A stretch of 64,000 nucleotides of DNA from Chloroflexota bacterium (lineage in GTDB: Bacteria; Chloroflexota; Anaerolineae; 4572-78; J111): assembly GCA_016860845.1 (NCBI GenBank), contig BOKF01000001.1, positions 124,001-188,000 of the forward strand, given 5' to 3'. Both the position numbers and the translations under genes were made by a program. Shown piece after piece: positions 36,461 through 44,254 of this stretch (the first letter of the stretch is position 1; each line of letters begins with the position of its first letter). The notes under the pieces were generated by a model that was given only the letters and a program-made list of their open reading frames with translations, made no database searches and was not told where the DNA came from.

Positions 36461-36559
36461 GAGCTAAAGCTCAGGGCTAATAACTGAAGTACGCTAAAGC
36501 GCACTAATTTTGAGCCGACTTGAGTCGGCTTGAGCTACTTGGCCTGGGGTTTTAACCCC
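36461..36559. repeat. array of four short unrelated hairpins
   Basis: Within a 430-base gene-free stretch (36221-36652): GAGCTAAAGCTC (36461), AGTACGCTAAAGCGCACT (36488), AGCCGACTTGAGTCGGCT (36513) and TGGGGTTTTAACCCC (36545), spaced 7-16 bases apart. Each is a small stem with a 2-4 base loop. Upstream, near 36240-36270, a short AGTAGACAGTAGACAG-type direct repeat is present. Confidence 0.6.
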
Positions 36560-36600
36560 TGGCGACGGACTTCAGAAATATGAACCACAGAAATGAAAAT

Positions 36601-36625
36601 AGGGGTAGGTCTGAGACCTGCCCCT
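36601..36625. repeat. palindrome GGGGCAGGTCT...ACCT, terminator-like
   Basis: AGGGGTAGGTCTGAGACCTG then CCCCT. On the minus strand it is followed by TATTTT and lies 28 bases after the VanW-protein stop, so it may terminate that transcript. The same stem type, GGGGCAGGTTT/AAACCTGCCCC, is at 55388. Confidence 0.55.
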
Positions 36626-36652
36626 ACTCTTTCTCCTGATTGGGTCTTCTGC

Positions 36653-38476
36653 TTACGTCCGGCCGCCGGTACCGACCTTGAACACGGCCCGCCAGGGTTG
36701 GTAGTGGCTGAAAACTTCATCCTCATGGATCACTTTGTCACCCTCTTTGACCGTGCGCTTGATCAACACATCCAGGCCGTCAACGGCCCAATCTACCTGC
36801 TTGGTAGCGCCTTTGGGCAGGGTGGGGTCATTTTCATAGATGGGCGGGCCATGTTTGACCGGTTTGCTCGTTTCCGGCTCGCTCAGCGTGACCTCCCGGC
36901 CCGATTTGGTGCTGTAGAATTGGAAGGTGACCGTACCCGCTTCCAGGTCGGTCACGGTTTGGATCAACAGGTGGTAAACCGTATCATTGCGGAACTTAAA
37001 GTCCACGTCCGGTGTGTACACGGTGGCATCCAGGCCCGGCACCGATTGGGTCTCATACCAGCCGACCCGGTAGCCGTGCGCCCAGCGCTCCACAATTTCA
37101 TAACCGCCCAAAAAGGCCGCCCGAAAGGCCGTCGTGCTCACCTGGCAAACGCCGCCGCCCAGCCCCACGCTGGTCCGGTTCCCTTGAATAATCAGTGACT
37201 CGTTGAAACCGGCCTCTTTGGTCACCTCACCCAAATGTTCGTTGAACGAGAACACACCCCCCGGCGGGATGACCACCCCGTTAAATCTGGAGGCCGCCAG
37301 GGCAATATTTTGCATGCGCGACTCATTCGACCCTTTGAAATAAGTGGTGGCTTCGTTGACCAATTCCTTGATGCCCAATTTTTCCGGCTCTTTGCTCGAC
37401 ACCGCCGCCGGTTTGACCGTCACTGGCAGCTCGACCAGGTGGGTCTGCCGGTTGGGCAGAGCCATAATCTGCTCAAAGGTCGCTTCGACATCCAGCGAGC
37501 GCCCATCCTGGCTTTCCTGCAACACGACGAGTTGGTTGGTTTCGGGGTTGAATTCCAGCCGGGCATCCGTTGGTTCCCGCTCGATGGCCTGGGCGATCTG
37601 CTCGACGTAGGGCGCAAACTTTTCGCGGTTGGGCGTCATCGAATACTCGGTTTTACCGGCATCGTTGACCTTTGAGGTGATGTCCATCAAGCCGACCAGC
37701 GCCTCTCGTTCCAGCCGCCACTCGGTTATGCCCGTTTCCCCTTTGAAGCGAAAGAGCAAAGGCCGGCCAATCAGGTTTTCTGCCTGCTGGCGGGCGGCTT
37801 CGACATCGGTGATGGCGGGCAGGACTTGCTGCACCACCGGGATGACCACCTGGCCGTTATTGGCAAACAAGGCGCTCTCGATGAGCGGCTGCGTTGCCTC
37901 AACATTCATTCGCAGCCCGCGCTGCGCCGGGATGACTTCGATCCGGGCATTGGGGTGAATCACCAACTGCGCGTCGCGCGGCATCTCGTTGATTTTATCG
38001 GCCAAATCTTGCAGCAGTTGGTTCGTCGGGCCGGTATCGTAGAGAATCGTCGGCTCGATATTGCGCGGACTGCGCAGCAAACTCAAATGGGTCAGCATAT
38101 CGGCGATGAGATCGCCCTTGCGCCCAATGTCATAGGCGGCGTTGGCCGTCGTCACCACGTCTACTCGCATGCCCAGCTCCTCGCCGCTATAGGTCCAGGT
38201 GTCAGAGCCGTAGCGAATAGTGACCTGCCGGGCCAGGTAATCCGGGGCGCGCCGGCCGATAGCGGCCATCACTTCGGCCTGGCTCAGCCCGCCCACGTCA
38301 ATCCCGGCCACTGAAACCCCCGGATAGATGCGGTTGAGATAGATCACCTGGTAAGCCAGAGTCAAAAACACCATGATCACCAACAGTCCGCCGGTAGCCA
38401 GGACAAATAACACCGGCAGCCACAGGCCGGCCGATGTTTTGAGCGGTTTGATGATAGGTTGGGTGATTGGACTCAT
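36653..38476 (-). CDS. VanW family protein with peptidoglycan-binding domains
   Basis: 607 residues. One N-terminal membrane helix (LWLPVLFVLATGGLLVIMVF) after a short cytoplasmic tail. The extracytoplasmic part has two PG_binding_4-type units (~55-200 and ~230-340; IYPGVSVAGIDVGGLSQAEV marks the first) and the VanW domain (~385-530; NIALAASRFNGVVIPPGGVF, GLGGGVCQVSTTAFRAAFLG). C-terminal ~70 residues resemble a small beta domain. VanW proteins are widespread in Gram-positive-type and Chloroflexota envelopes, presumably acting on peptidoglycan; a vancomycin role is not implied. Monocistronic. Confidence 0.9.
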   Translation of the reverse strand: MSPITQPIIKPLKTSAGLWLPVLFVLATGGLLVIMVFLTLAYQVIYLNRIYPGVSVAGIDVGGLSQAEVMAAIGRRAPDYLARQVTIRYGSDTWTYSGEELGMRVDVVTTANAAYDIGRKGDLIADMLTHLSLLRSPRNIEPTILYDTGPTNQLLQDLADKINEMPRDAQLVIHPNARIEVIPAQRGLRMNVEATQPLIESALFANNGQVVIPVVQQVLPAITDVEAARQQAENLIGRPLLFRFKGETGITEWRLEREALVGLMDITSKVNDAGKTEYSMTPNREKFAPYVEQIAQAIEREPTDARLEFNPETNQLVVLQESQDGRSLDVEATFEQIMALPNRQTHLVELPVTVKPAAVSSKEPEKLGIKELVNEATTYFKGSNESRMQNIALAASRFNGVVIPPGGVFSFNEHLGEVTKEAGFNESLIIQGNRTSVGLGGGVCQVSTTAFRAAFLGGYEIVERWAHGYRVGWYETQSVPGLDATVYTPDVDFKFRNDTVYHLLIQTVTDLEAGTVTFQFYSTKSGREVTLSEPETSKPVKHGPPIYENDPTLPKGATKQVDWAVDGLDVLIKRTVKEGDKVIHEDEVFSHYQPWRAVFKVGTGGRT

Positions 38477-38506
38477 GCTTCCAGTTCCAGATCCGGTCTT
38501 AAATCA

Positions 38507-38539
38507 AGACCTTTGAGGCTTTGAAAACCTCAAAGGTCT
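38507..38539. repeat. palindrome AGACCTTTGAGG
   Basis: AGACCTTTGAGG pairs with CCTCAAAGGTCT around CTTTGAAAA, upstream of the VanW gene. A close relative (AGACCGCAGAGG/CCTCTGCGGTCT) is at 47188. Confidence 0.65.
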
Positions 38540-38643
38540 ATCATACCAGTGGGAATCATAGCAGAGGAACGCCAGCCGTCAATTACACTCGGCCAACGCT
38601 TCTCCTATAGTATACCGGTGATAAGGTAGGCCGTCAACTTATC

Positions 38644-38672
38644 TTATGTAATGCTCAGAATTGTGCTATAAT
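38644..38672 (+). promoter_or_regulatory. extended -10 promoter of the luciferase-like gene
   Basis: TGCTATAAT (38664-38672) is a perfect extended -10, 24 bases before the ATG; a weak TTATGT lies 17 bases farther upstream. Confidence 0.6.
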
Positions 38673-38695
38673 GAACACGAAAGGAAATCGGCCCT

Positions 38696-39622
38696 ATGCA
38701 AATAGATTTCGGATGGGAAATCCCGACCGGCCGCCGCCGTCCCCCGAACGCGGGAGTAAGCTACGAAGCGCACCTGCGCCGTATTCTCGACCGCTTGAAC
38801 GGCCATTTCCACTCGGCCTGGATTCCCGACCACTTCATAGACGGTCAGACGAATGTGCCGGAAGCGCTGGTCACGCTGAGTTACTTGGCCGGCCTCTACC
38901 CGGCGCTGCATTTCGGCTCGATTGTGCTCGGGCAGAATTACCGCAATCCGGCTTTGCTGGCCAAAATGGCGGCAACCTTGCAGCACTTGAGCGGCGGGCG
39001 CTTCATTCTGGGCCTGGGCGCAGGTTGGAAGGAAGAAGAGTACCGCGCCTACGGCTATGACTTCCCTCCGCTGCCGGTTCGCATCGCCCAACTGGTCGAG
39101 GTCATCCAGATATGCCGGGCCATGTGGGACCCTGACCAGCCGGAAGCGACCTTTCACGGCCAGCATTACCACCTTGACCAGGCGATTTGCCAGCCCAAGC
39201 CGGTCCCACCTCCACCCGTGATGATTGGCGGCGGCGGAGAAAAGCTGATGCTGCGGGTCATCGCCCAACACGCCGATTGGTGGAACCTGGTCGGCGTGAC
39301 CGCCGAGACCTACGCGCATAAAAGCGAAGTCCTCCGGCGTCACTGCGCCGGCCTGGGGCGCGATCCGGCCAGCATCCGTAAAACCTGGGCCGGGGTCGTG
39401 AGTGTTGCCCATACCCGCGCCCAGGCCGAAGCGGCCATGGTTGGCTATCCTATCTGGCCGGAAGATACGCCCATCCTCGGCACGCCCGCCGAAGTGGTCG
39501 CCCAATTGCAGCATTATACGTCGCTGGGCGTGGATTGCTTCATTTTGGGTTTTGCCGACGAGCCGGAGATAGAGGGAGTGGAACTGTTTATCAATGAGGT
39601 CATGCCGCACTTTAAAACGTGA
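38696..39622 (+). CDS. LLM-class flavin-dependent oxidoreductase
   Basis: 308 residues. Bacterial-luciferase-like TIM barrel: IDFGWEIPTG start, WIPDHFIDG, LHFGSIVLGQNYRNPALLAK, LSGGRFILGLGAGWKEEEYR, PPVMIGGGGEKLML. This family uses FMNH2 or F420; the GLGAGWKEEEY segment is common in F420-type members but does not decide the cofactor. Cytoplasmic, substrate unknown. AAAGGA precedes the ATG. Confidence 0.9.
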   Translation: MQIDFGWEIPTGRRRPPNAGVSYEAHLRRILDRLNGHFHSAWIPDHFIDGQTNVPEALVTLSYLAGLYPALHFGSIVLGQNYRNPALLAKMAATLQHLSGGRFILGLGAGWKEEEYRAYGYDFPPLPVRIAQLVEVIQICRAMWDPDQPEATFHGQHYHLDQAICQPKPVPPPPVMIGGGGEKLMLRVIAQHADWWNLVGVTAETYAHKSEVLRRHCAGLGRDPASIRKTWAGVVSVAHTRAQAEAAMVGYPIWPEDTPILGTPAEVVAQLQHYTSLGVDCFILGFADEPEIEGVELFINEVMPHFKT

Positions 39623-39682
39623 TACGTGATGCGTGACGAGTCCATCCCAAAATTCGTCCCGTTTCACGCATCACGCATCATC
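39618..39682. repeat. palindrome ACGTGATACGTGATGCGTGA
   Basis: Left arm CGTGATACGTGATGCGTGA, right arm TTTCACGCATCACGCATCA. Its left arm contains the luciferase-like gene stop (TGA at 39620-39622). The arms resemble the inner part of the 149-bp elements at 41332 and 46926. Confidence 0.6.
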
Positions 39683-39716
39683 GTGAAGGTTTAATCATTG
39701 GTATATGGGTAGTAGA

Positions 39717-39971
39717 ATGACCAAACGTTATCCCGTTAAACCGCCGGCAGCTATCGGCGAGGCTTACGAGCAAAAATGCAGCCACTGCGGGGGCAGCGGC
39801 CAGGAACCGGGTCTGGGTGATTTAACCTGCCGCGAGTGCTTTGGACGAGGCCGCCGCAAATGGCGCATCGAGGAGTGTGAGGCATGTGGGGGCAAAGGCA
39901 GCCACCATTTTGGGCTGACCCGCTGCAAAAGCTGTCAGGGTCGAGGCTGGAGAGGGCGGGATGTGGGGTAA
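39717..39971 (+). CDS. standalone DnaJ-type zinc-finger protein
   Basis: 84 residues. It contains four CxxCxGxG motifs and little else: CSHCGGSG, CRECFGRG, CEACGGKG, CKSCQGRG. This is the zinc-binding module of DnaJ/Hsp40, lacking the J-domain and peptide-binding domains. Such minimal proteins may bind unfolded protein or act as thiol-disulfide or RNA-binding adaptors; I cannot choose. Start is ATG 39717 (GGGTAG upstream) or ATG 39705. Convergent with the CarD-like gene, 15 bases apart. Confidence 0.75.
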   Translation: MTKRYPVKPPAAIGEAYEQKCSHCGGSGQEPGLGDLTCRECFGRGRRKWRIEECEACGGKGSHHFGLTRCKSCQGRGWRGRDVG

Positions 39972-39986
39972 CAATCCTTGGTTATA

Positions 39987-40487
39987 TCAGCCTGCGGGTA
40001 TGGGGCGAGCTGCTACCAGCAGGGCGTCAATTTCTTTGATCGCCTCCGTGGTAGACACACCTGCTGCCGCCGCCCATTCTTGATAGAGGCTTTCCCGTGT
40101 CTTTTGCAGAGTGGCCGTATCGGTTTGGCCTAAGGGCTTGCGCCGGCCCCAGGCGGTCAGGTCTCGCACCACTTCGCACACATCCCGGAATGAGCCTTGC
40201 TTCAAACGGTTGATCAGTTCCAAGTGCCGCCGGTGATGGTTTTTCTCCAGGGGAGCCGGCGGGCTTTTCAATAAGTTACGGTAAAGATCAAGGTCGCTCT
40301 TGACCGTTGCCAGGCGCAGCACGTGGGTCTCTTCACTTTTGACCGGTATCCAGACAGTCCGCCTGGGTAACGCGATTTTATAGTACAGACACGCTTCTTT
40401 CTCAAAAAATCTTTTTTCCTCGATCTCGGCAATGCGGCCTACGCCATAGGTCAGATGCACAACCAAATCGCCAACTTTGAATTGCAT
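39987..40487 (-). CDS. CarD-like transcriptional regulator
   Basis: 166 residues. The N-terminal RNA-polymerase-interaction domain is recognisable from QFKVGDLVVHLTYGVGRIAE, LYYKIALPRRTVWIPVK and LRLATVKSD. A helical C-terminal DNA-contacting domain follows (NRLKQGSFRDVCEVVRDL). CarD/CdnL proteins bind the RNA polymerase beta subunit and stabilise open promoter complexes. GGAGTAACTTA precedes the ATG. The ~220 bases upstream hold no other gene. Confidence 0.85.
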   Translation of the reverse strand: MQFKVGDLVVHLTYGVGRIAEIEEKRFFEKEACLYYKIALPRRTVWIPVKSEETHVLRLATVKSDLDLYRNLLKSPPAPLEKNHHRRHLELINRLKQGSFRDVCEVVRDLTAWGRRKPLGQTDTATLQKTRESLYQEWAAAAGVSTTEAIKEIDALLVAARPIPAG

Positions 40488-40707
40488 TAAGTTACTCCTT
40501 CACTCGGTCATATCACTGGCGCCATCTGGACTGGCTCAACCCATCTCCCTGACCTTCACGGGACTTTCAGCCCAGGCCAACCGTTTCACAGGATAATTAT
40601 AGCCTGAAGGAGGCTAAAAAGATATAAAGCGCCTTCAATCTGGGCCGAGAAGCTCTTTTATCCGCTTTTCAGTGTCCGCCAGCACGCTTTTCGTCGTGAG
40701 TTCTGAG

Positions 40708-41288
40708 CTAAGCCAAGGCATCCTTGTTCCGCTGCTTCCTGCGCCGGATGACGACGATAGCCAGGCCGCCGAGCAGCCCGCCGATTGAACCGCAGCAGGT
40801 TCCGCCCACCAGGAAGGTCAGGCCCAGCAGCCCACTGGCGACGTGCTGCCACTTCCAGACCCGGCCATCCTCCAAGATCGCCAAATTAACCTGGTAGCCG
40901 GCCTCGAAATTACAGGCCTGCACCTGGAGGCTGTCCACCACTTGCCGCGGCGGTGACGGCACGCTAAAGTGCAGCGGGGATCGCACGGCGGATTGACCGA
41001 AACATCCTGGGGCCAGGCGCTTTCCTCCCAGCACGGGTCTGCGGCATAGGGCGGGCAGTAGTAAACCCGCTGGTCCGAGGTTTGGACATAAACAAACCAG
41101 GCATACCGGCTCATTCCCGTCCCCGCCGCCAGGATTTTGACCGGCCTGGCCGGGAGCGGCGGCAGAGGCTGCCAGCTTACTAAACTGCCCCGCTGGTAGC
41201 CGTACCCCAGCAGACCGCCGGCCAGTCCACCCAGGAGCAGGAGGGCCAGGGCCAGCAGGACAAGCGTCCCTGTTTTGGTTCTGTTCAT
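40708..41288 (-). pseudogene. small membrane protein gene with frameshift
   Basis: The first frame starts at ATG 41288: MNRTKTGTLVLLALALLLLG (one helix), then AWFVYVQTSDQRVYYCPPYA. After ~SVNPPCDP near 40980 its sense is lost. The neighbouring frame then continues sensibly: LHFSVPSPPRQVVDSLQVQA, LAILEDGRVWKWQHVA, a second hydrophobic helix (LLGLTFLVGGTCCGSIGGLL), and a basic end RRRKQRNKDALA. One base lost in the CCCC of GATCCCCGCTG near 40980 would explain this. Either a real frameshift mutation or an assembly error. Intact product would be ~190 residues with two helices flanking a small domain. Family not recognised. Confidence 0.6.
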
Positions 41289-41331
41289 CGGGCAGCAACT
41301 TTTGAAGATAGGACTTTCGCTTGGATGTCAT

Positions 41332-41480
41332 TTAGGCAACTCCAAGAAAATAATTATCCAAAGTCCGTGATACGTAATGCGTGATGCGTGATGGTATCCA
41401 GGCAAGATTTCTTACGCATCACGTAGCACGCATCAAGCCGGTGAGAACAATTGGATGATTTAAATCTTGGAACTGCCTTA
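41332..41480. mobile_element. MITE-like element, copy 1 (149 bp)
   Basis: A 149-bp unit with imperfect terminal inverted repeats (AGGCAACTCCAAGAAAATAA left, TTTAAATCTTGGAACTGCCT right; 21 of 28 positions match) flanked by TA. An internal GTGATACGTAATGCGTGATG/CATCACG palindrome is present. Copy 2 at 46926-47074 has the same length with two differences. Non-coding, so it would depend on a transposase elsewhere. Its right end supplies the TAA of the neighbouring gene (41478-41480). Confidence 0.75.
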
Positions 41481-42161
41481 GAGGAGGCGGTCCTCGATCT
41501 CCCAGACGTGATCGAGGACGTGCCAGGCTGCGCGGCGGACGAAGTAACGCGGTGTCCAGCGGACGCCACCCCGAGGTCCTCGCTCAGGTATCTCGCCATG
41601 CGCTGCCGCAGCCAGGGCATCCAGCACCGCCTGCCGGGTTCGAGCCAGTTCCTCGCTCAGATCCTCTGCTTCGCCCTGCCTAAACTTCCAGCCGAGTGCC
41701 GACAGATAACCTGCCTCGGCTCCCAGCACATGCCGGGTGATCCCTTCCAGGTCTCGGCCCCCGCCGCGGGGTCCCTTACGCAGTTCCTTGCCTGACGCTG
41801 TTTGCACCGCCGTATCAAACGCCTGCCAGCACGCCTTGAGCAGCCTTTGCAGGCGTTCAAGTTCCGTGTCGTCAACCGGCTCCGCGTCACTCGACGGGGC
41901 GAGGTCAGGTGCGCCGAAATCGGTCGTCGTATTGCCCTCAAGCCGCTCGATCACGGCGAACTCCGCAACAGCGGCGGGCGCCTGGAACTCAATCCGGGCC
42001 GCCTGGAGAATGCGGCCGTAGCGCGGCCCGGAGTCCAGGAGGGCTTGCAGCGCTGCGGCCTCATCGCGGCCACTCCGGCACCAGCCCGGCCAGTCAATCG
42101 CCCCGGCAAACGTTCGTTTCTGCCCGATCTCAAGGTACATATTAATCTTAGATTGCGCCAT
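41478..42161 (-). CDS. DinB-like protein with N-terminal extension
   Basis: 227 residues. Residues ~1-85 include YLEIGQKRTFAGAIDWPGWC, resembling a HicB-like antitoxin-type sheet. Residues ~95-227 look like a DinB/maleylpyruvate-isomerase-type four-helix bundle, with H (EGITRHVLGAEAGYL) and HVLDHVWEIEDRLL at the end offering metal ligands. DinB proteins are metal-dependent thiol transferases or related enzymes; substrate unknown. The stop TAA lies in the terminal bases of the MITE-like element, so the native 3' end may have been altered by insertion. Good GGAGGAG ribosome site before the ATG. Confidence 0.75.
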   Translation of the reverse strand: MAQSKINMYLEIGQKRTFAGAIDWPGWCRSGRDEAAALQALLDSGPRYGRILQAARIEFQAPAAVAEFAVIERLEGNTTTDFGAPDLAPSSDAEPVDDTELERLQRLLKACWQAFDTAVQTASGKELRKGPRGGGRDLEGITRHVLGAEAGYLSALGWKFRQGEAEDLSEELARTRQAVLDALAAAAHGEIPERGPRGGVRWTPRYFVRRAAWHVLDHVWEIEDRLL

Positions 42162-42216
42162 CTATTGCTCCTCCTTCGATTTTGTTATACCAGTTGTCTA
42201 GTGAAAGGCCATATTC

Positions 42217-42266
42217 GGAGTGCGAAAGCATAGCTTTCGCAAGTCAAAGCACAGCTTTGACACTCC
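42217..42266. repeat. double palindrome GGAGTGCGAAAGC...GACACTCC
   Basis: GGAGTG...CACTCC outer arms contain two inner hairpins, GCGAAAGC-AT-AGCTTTCGC and TCAAAGC-AC-AGCTTTGA. It lies in the upstream region of the DinB-like gene. Member of the 2095/18965/26979 family. Confidence 0.65.
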
Positions 42267-42330
42267 TCAATTTATGGCTCTCGAGTCGGCAATTGGTATT
42301 AGCATCACTCGTAAGGACTTGACCAAAGCC

Positions 42331-42825
42331 CTACTTGCGGAGGCGGGCCATGAGGTAGGTATCCACATACTGCCCCTCTCGAAAGGCAAAATCAACCATG
42401 GTTCCCTCGATGCTAAAGCCAAACTTCTCATACAGCCGGATAGCCGGCTCATTATCAACAAACACGTCAAGCTCAAGCCGGGTCAGGTTCAGCCACTTAT
42501 CGGCCAGATCAACGGCTGCCTGCATGAGGGCTGTTCCAACCCCCTGGCCCTGCCAATCATCGCGCACCGCCATGCCAATTTGCCCTACATGGCGGCGGCG
42601 AGGCCGGTGGGGAAAGGTCTGCAGGCTGAGCTGGCCGACCACTTCTTGCTCAACACAAGCGACCAAACTGAATAAACCCTCCGGCGGCTCGGCCAGGCGT
42701 TTGCGCCATTGTTCGGCTGAAGGAAACGGCACCTGCAGTGTCCCCCAGACGGCTCTGGGGCCGTTAAAGATCTGCTGCACGGCTTCATAATCACCTGGTT
42801 CTGTCCGTCGAATCGTAATGGTCAT
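42331..42825 (-). CDS. GNAT family N-acetyltransferase
   Basis: 164 residues. GNAT fold: TITIRRTEPGDYEAVQQIF start, VGQIGMAVRDDWQGQGVGTA (acetyl-CoA loop RDDWQGQGVG), LELDVFVDNEPAIRLYEKFG and GFSIEG. The pattern is closest to RimJ/SpeG/PhnO-like acetyltransferases; substrate unknown. A GTG at 42837 is an alternative start with a poorly spaced ribosome site. Confidence 0.88.
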   Translation of the reverse strand: MTITIRRTEPGDYEAVQQIFNGPRAVWGTLQVPFPSAEQWRKRLAEPPEGLFSLVACVEQEVVGQLSLQTFPHRPRRRHVGQIGMAVRDDWQGQGVGTALMQAAVDLADKWLNLTRLELDVFVDNEPAIRLYEKFGFSIEGTMVDFAFREGQYVDTYLMARLRK

Positions 42826-42892
42826 AAGGGTAGACACATCCTTCTCTTAAACTGGTGAACAGAGACTGGCTGTACCTGTCCCCCGGCGCAGC

Positions 42893-43402
42893 TTACCACT
42901 CCCCTGCATAACGAATCCCATACGGCGCGGCAAGCTGCACCACTCTGGCCCGTCTCAATTCCACCAGTTGGCGCAGGTGCAACTGGTCGTGCGCCACCCA
43001 CGACCCCAGTATATCCCCTGCCTTCATCACCCCAAAAGGGGCAGCGTATTCGGCTGCCCAATTCGGGGCAGCTAACCCCTCCAGCCAGGCCAGCGACTTC
43101 TTCCGTTCCGCCAAAAAGCTGGCGACCATGTCGGCCAAGTCACGCTCATTGTACTGGCGGGCGGCCACCCAGCCGACGGGATCAATCGGCGGCCATTTTT
43201 CGGTGGGGCGATGGAGCATAATATCCAGGCGCTGCCGGAAGTCTTCCCGTTCTTCGTCGTAGAGGTGGCAGACCACCTCCAGGATAGACCAGGAGTCGGG
43301 ATTCGGCTTAAAACGCGCTTCAGTCGGGGTTATTCCCATTGCCAACTTGCTTACCATTTCGGCCCCGTTGGCCAGTTCTTGAAATAAGAGCTTGGACTCC
43401 AT
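42893..43402 (-). CDS. DinB family protein
   Basis: 169 residues. Four-helix-bundle DinB signature: SWSILEVVCHLYDEEREDF (first His), YNERDLADMVASFLAERKKS, and VAHDQLHLRQL (the paired His ligands). Predicted metal-dependent enzyme of unknown substrate. GGAGAAATAA precedes the ATG, and the ATG directly abuts the stop of the methyltransferase-like gene, so the two are coupled. Confidence 0.85.
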   Translation of the reverse strand: MESKLLFQELANGAEMVSKLAMGITPTEARFKPNPDSWSILEVVCHLYDEEREDFRQRLDIMLHRPTEKWPPIDPVGWVAARQYNERDLADMVASFLAERKKSLAWLEGLAAPNWAAEYAAPFGVMKAGDILGSWVAHDQLHLRQLVELRRARVVQLAAPYGIRYAGEW

Positions 43403-43972
43403 TTATTTCTCCTCAATTTCTTTGGATACTAAGCCGCCGGAGGTATTTTCGCTCATCCGAACCTTACCTTCTGGCGGCTGCCACGGTGTCGGGCGAGGAA
43501 TCCAGCGGGGGACATTTTGCTTGTACAGCCCATAGTCCGCCCCAAAACGCCGTTCCAGGCCAGGTTCCTCAAACAGGGGGATGTAGATCAAATTGATTGT
43601 CAAGAAAATAATAGACCAGGTCAGTAAGATCGTCGAACCAAATGTTAAGGCTTCTCCCAGCAGGATACAAAAAACGCCGCTGATCATGGGATTGCGCACA
43701 TATTGGTAGATGCCTTGCACGACGAGTTTCCGGGTGGCAAACCACGGGGCGAGGGTTCCCTGACCGACGGTGGCGAACAGGGAAATCGTTTTGAACAGCA
43801 GGATAAGACCAGCGCCGATAAACAGCACACCTACGAGCAGTGCCAGCCAGTTGAGGGGTAGGGGGAGTGACCAGCCGTCCCTGCTGGATTCAGCCGTCAA
43901 GATGAGGATATCGGGAATGACGACCGTGACCATAACGGGTAGGGTCAGGATGGCCTGAATATGCTTAAGCAT
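43403..43972 (-). CDS. isoprenylcysteine carboxyl methyltransferase-like membrane protein
   Basis: 189 residues with about five membrane helices (VMVTVVIPDILILTA, LPLNWLALLVGVLFIGAGLI, NPMISGVFCILLGEALTF, ILLTWSIIFLTINLIYIPLF). The YVRNPMISG and FEEPGLERRFGADYGLYK segments match the ICMT/PEMT family, which uses SAM to methylate small or lipid substrates at the membrane. The C-terminal ~35 residues are soluble. It follows the 32-codon ORF by 4 bases and precedes the DinB gene with no gap. Confidence 0.85.
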   Translation of the reverse strand: MLKHIQAILTLPVMVTVVIPDILILTAESSRDGWSLPLPLNWLALLVGVLFIGAGLILLFKTISLFATVGQGTLAPWFATRKLVVQGIYQYVRNPMISGVFCILLGEALTFGSTILLTWSIIFLTINLIYIPLFEEPGLERRFGADYGLYKQNVPRWIPRPTPWQPPEGKVRMSENTSGGLVSKEIEEK

Positions 43973-43976
43973 TTCT

Positions 43977-44075
43977 TTAGAGTAACTGGCGCAGCTCTTC
44001 CGTCAACTGCTGGACCAGTTCCGGCCTGCCGTGAAACTGAGCCGGAGTATTTTGAAACATCACTGGTGGGTTCAC
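43977..44075 (-). CDS. 32-residue upstream ORF with strong ribosome site
   Basis: AAGGAGG lies 8 bases upstream of GTG 44075; the frame runs MNPPVMFQNTPAQFHGRPEL then VQQLTEELRQLL and ends 4 bases before the methyltransferase-like start. No membrane or Cys signature; the second half would form an amphipathic helix. It may be a small protein, a coupling leader peptide, or the tail of a lost gene. Family not recognised. Confidence 0.45.
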   Translation of the reverse strand: MNPPVMFQNTPAQFHGRPELVQQLTEELRQLL

Positions 44076-44254
44076 AATTACTTCCTCCTTACAAAGCGAT
44101 GGCAGAATCTTAGAACGGGCGTTCGGATTTGTCAAACAGCCTGGCCGGTCAAAAATAGCTATCTGATGTCCAGAACTTCGCCTGTGCCCATGTTTATGAT
44201 ATACTCTTCGAAAGAAAATAGGTTTCGCCAAGAGCAAAGGAAAAATTAATCATC

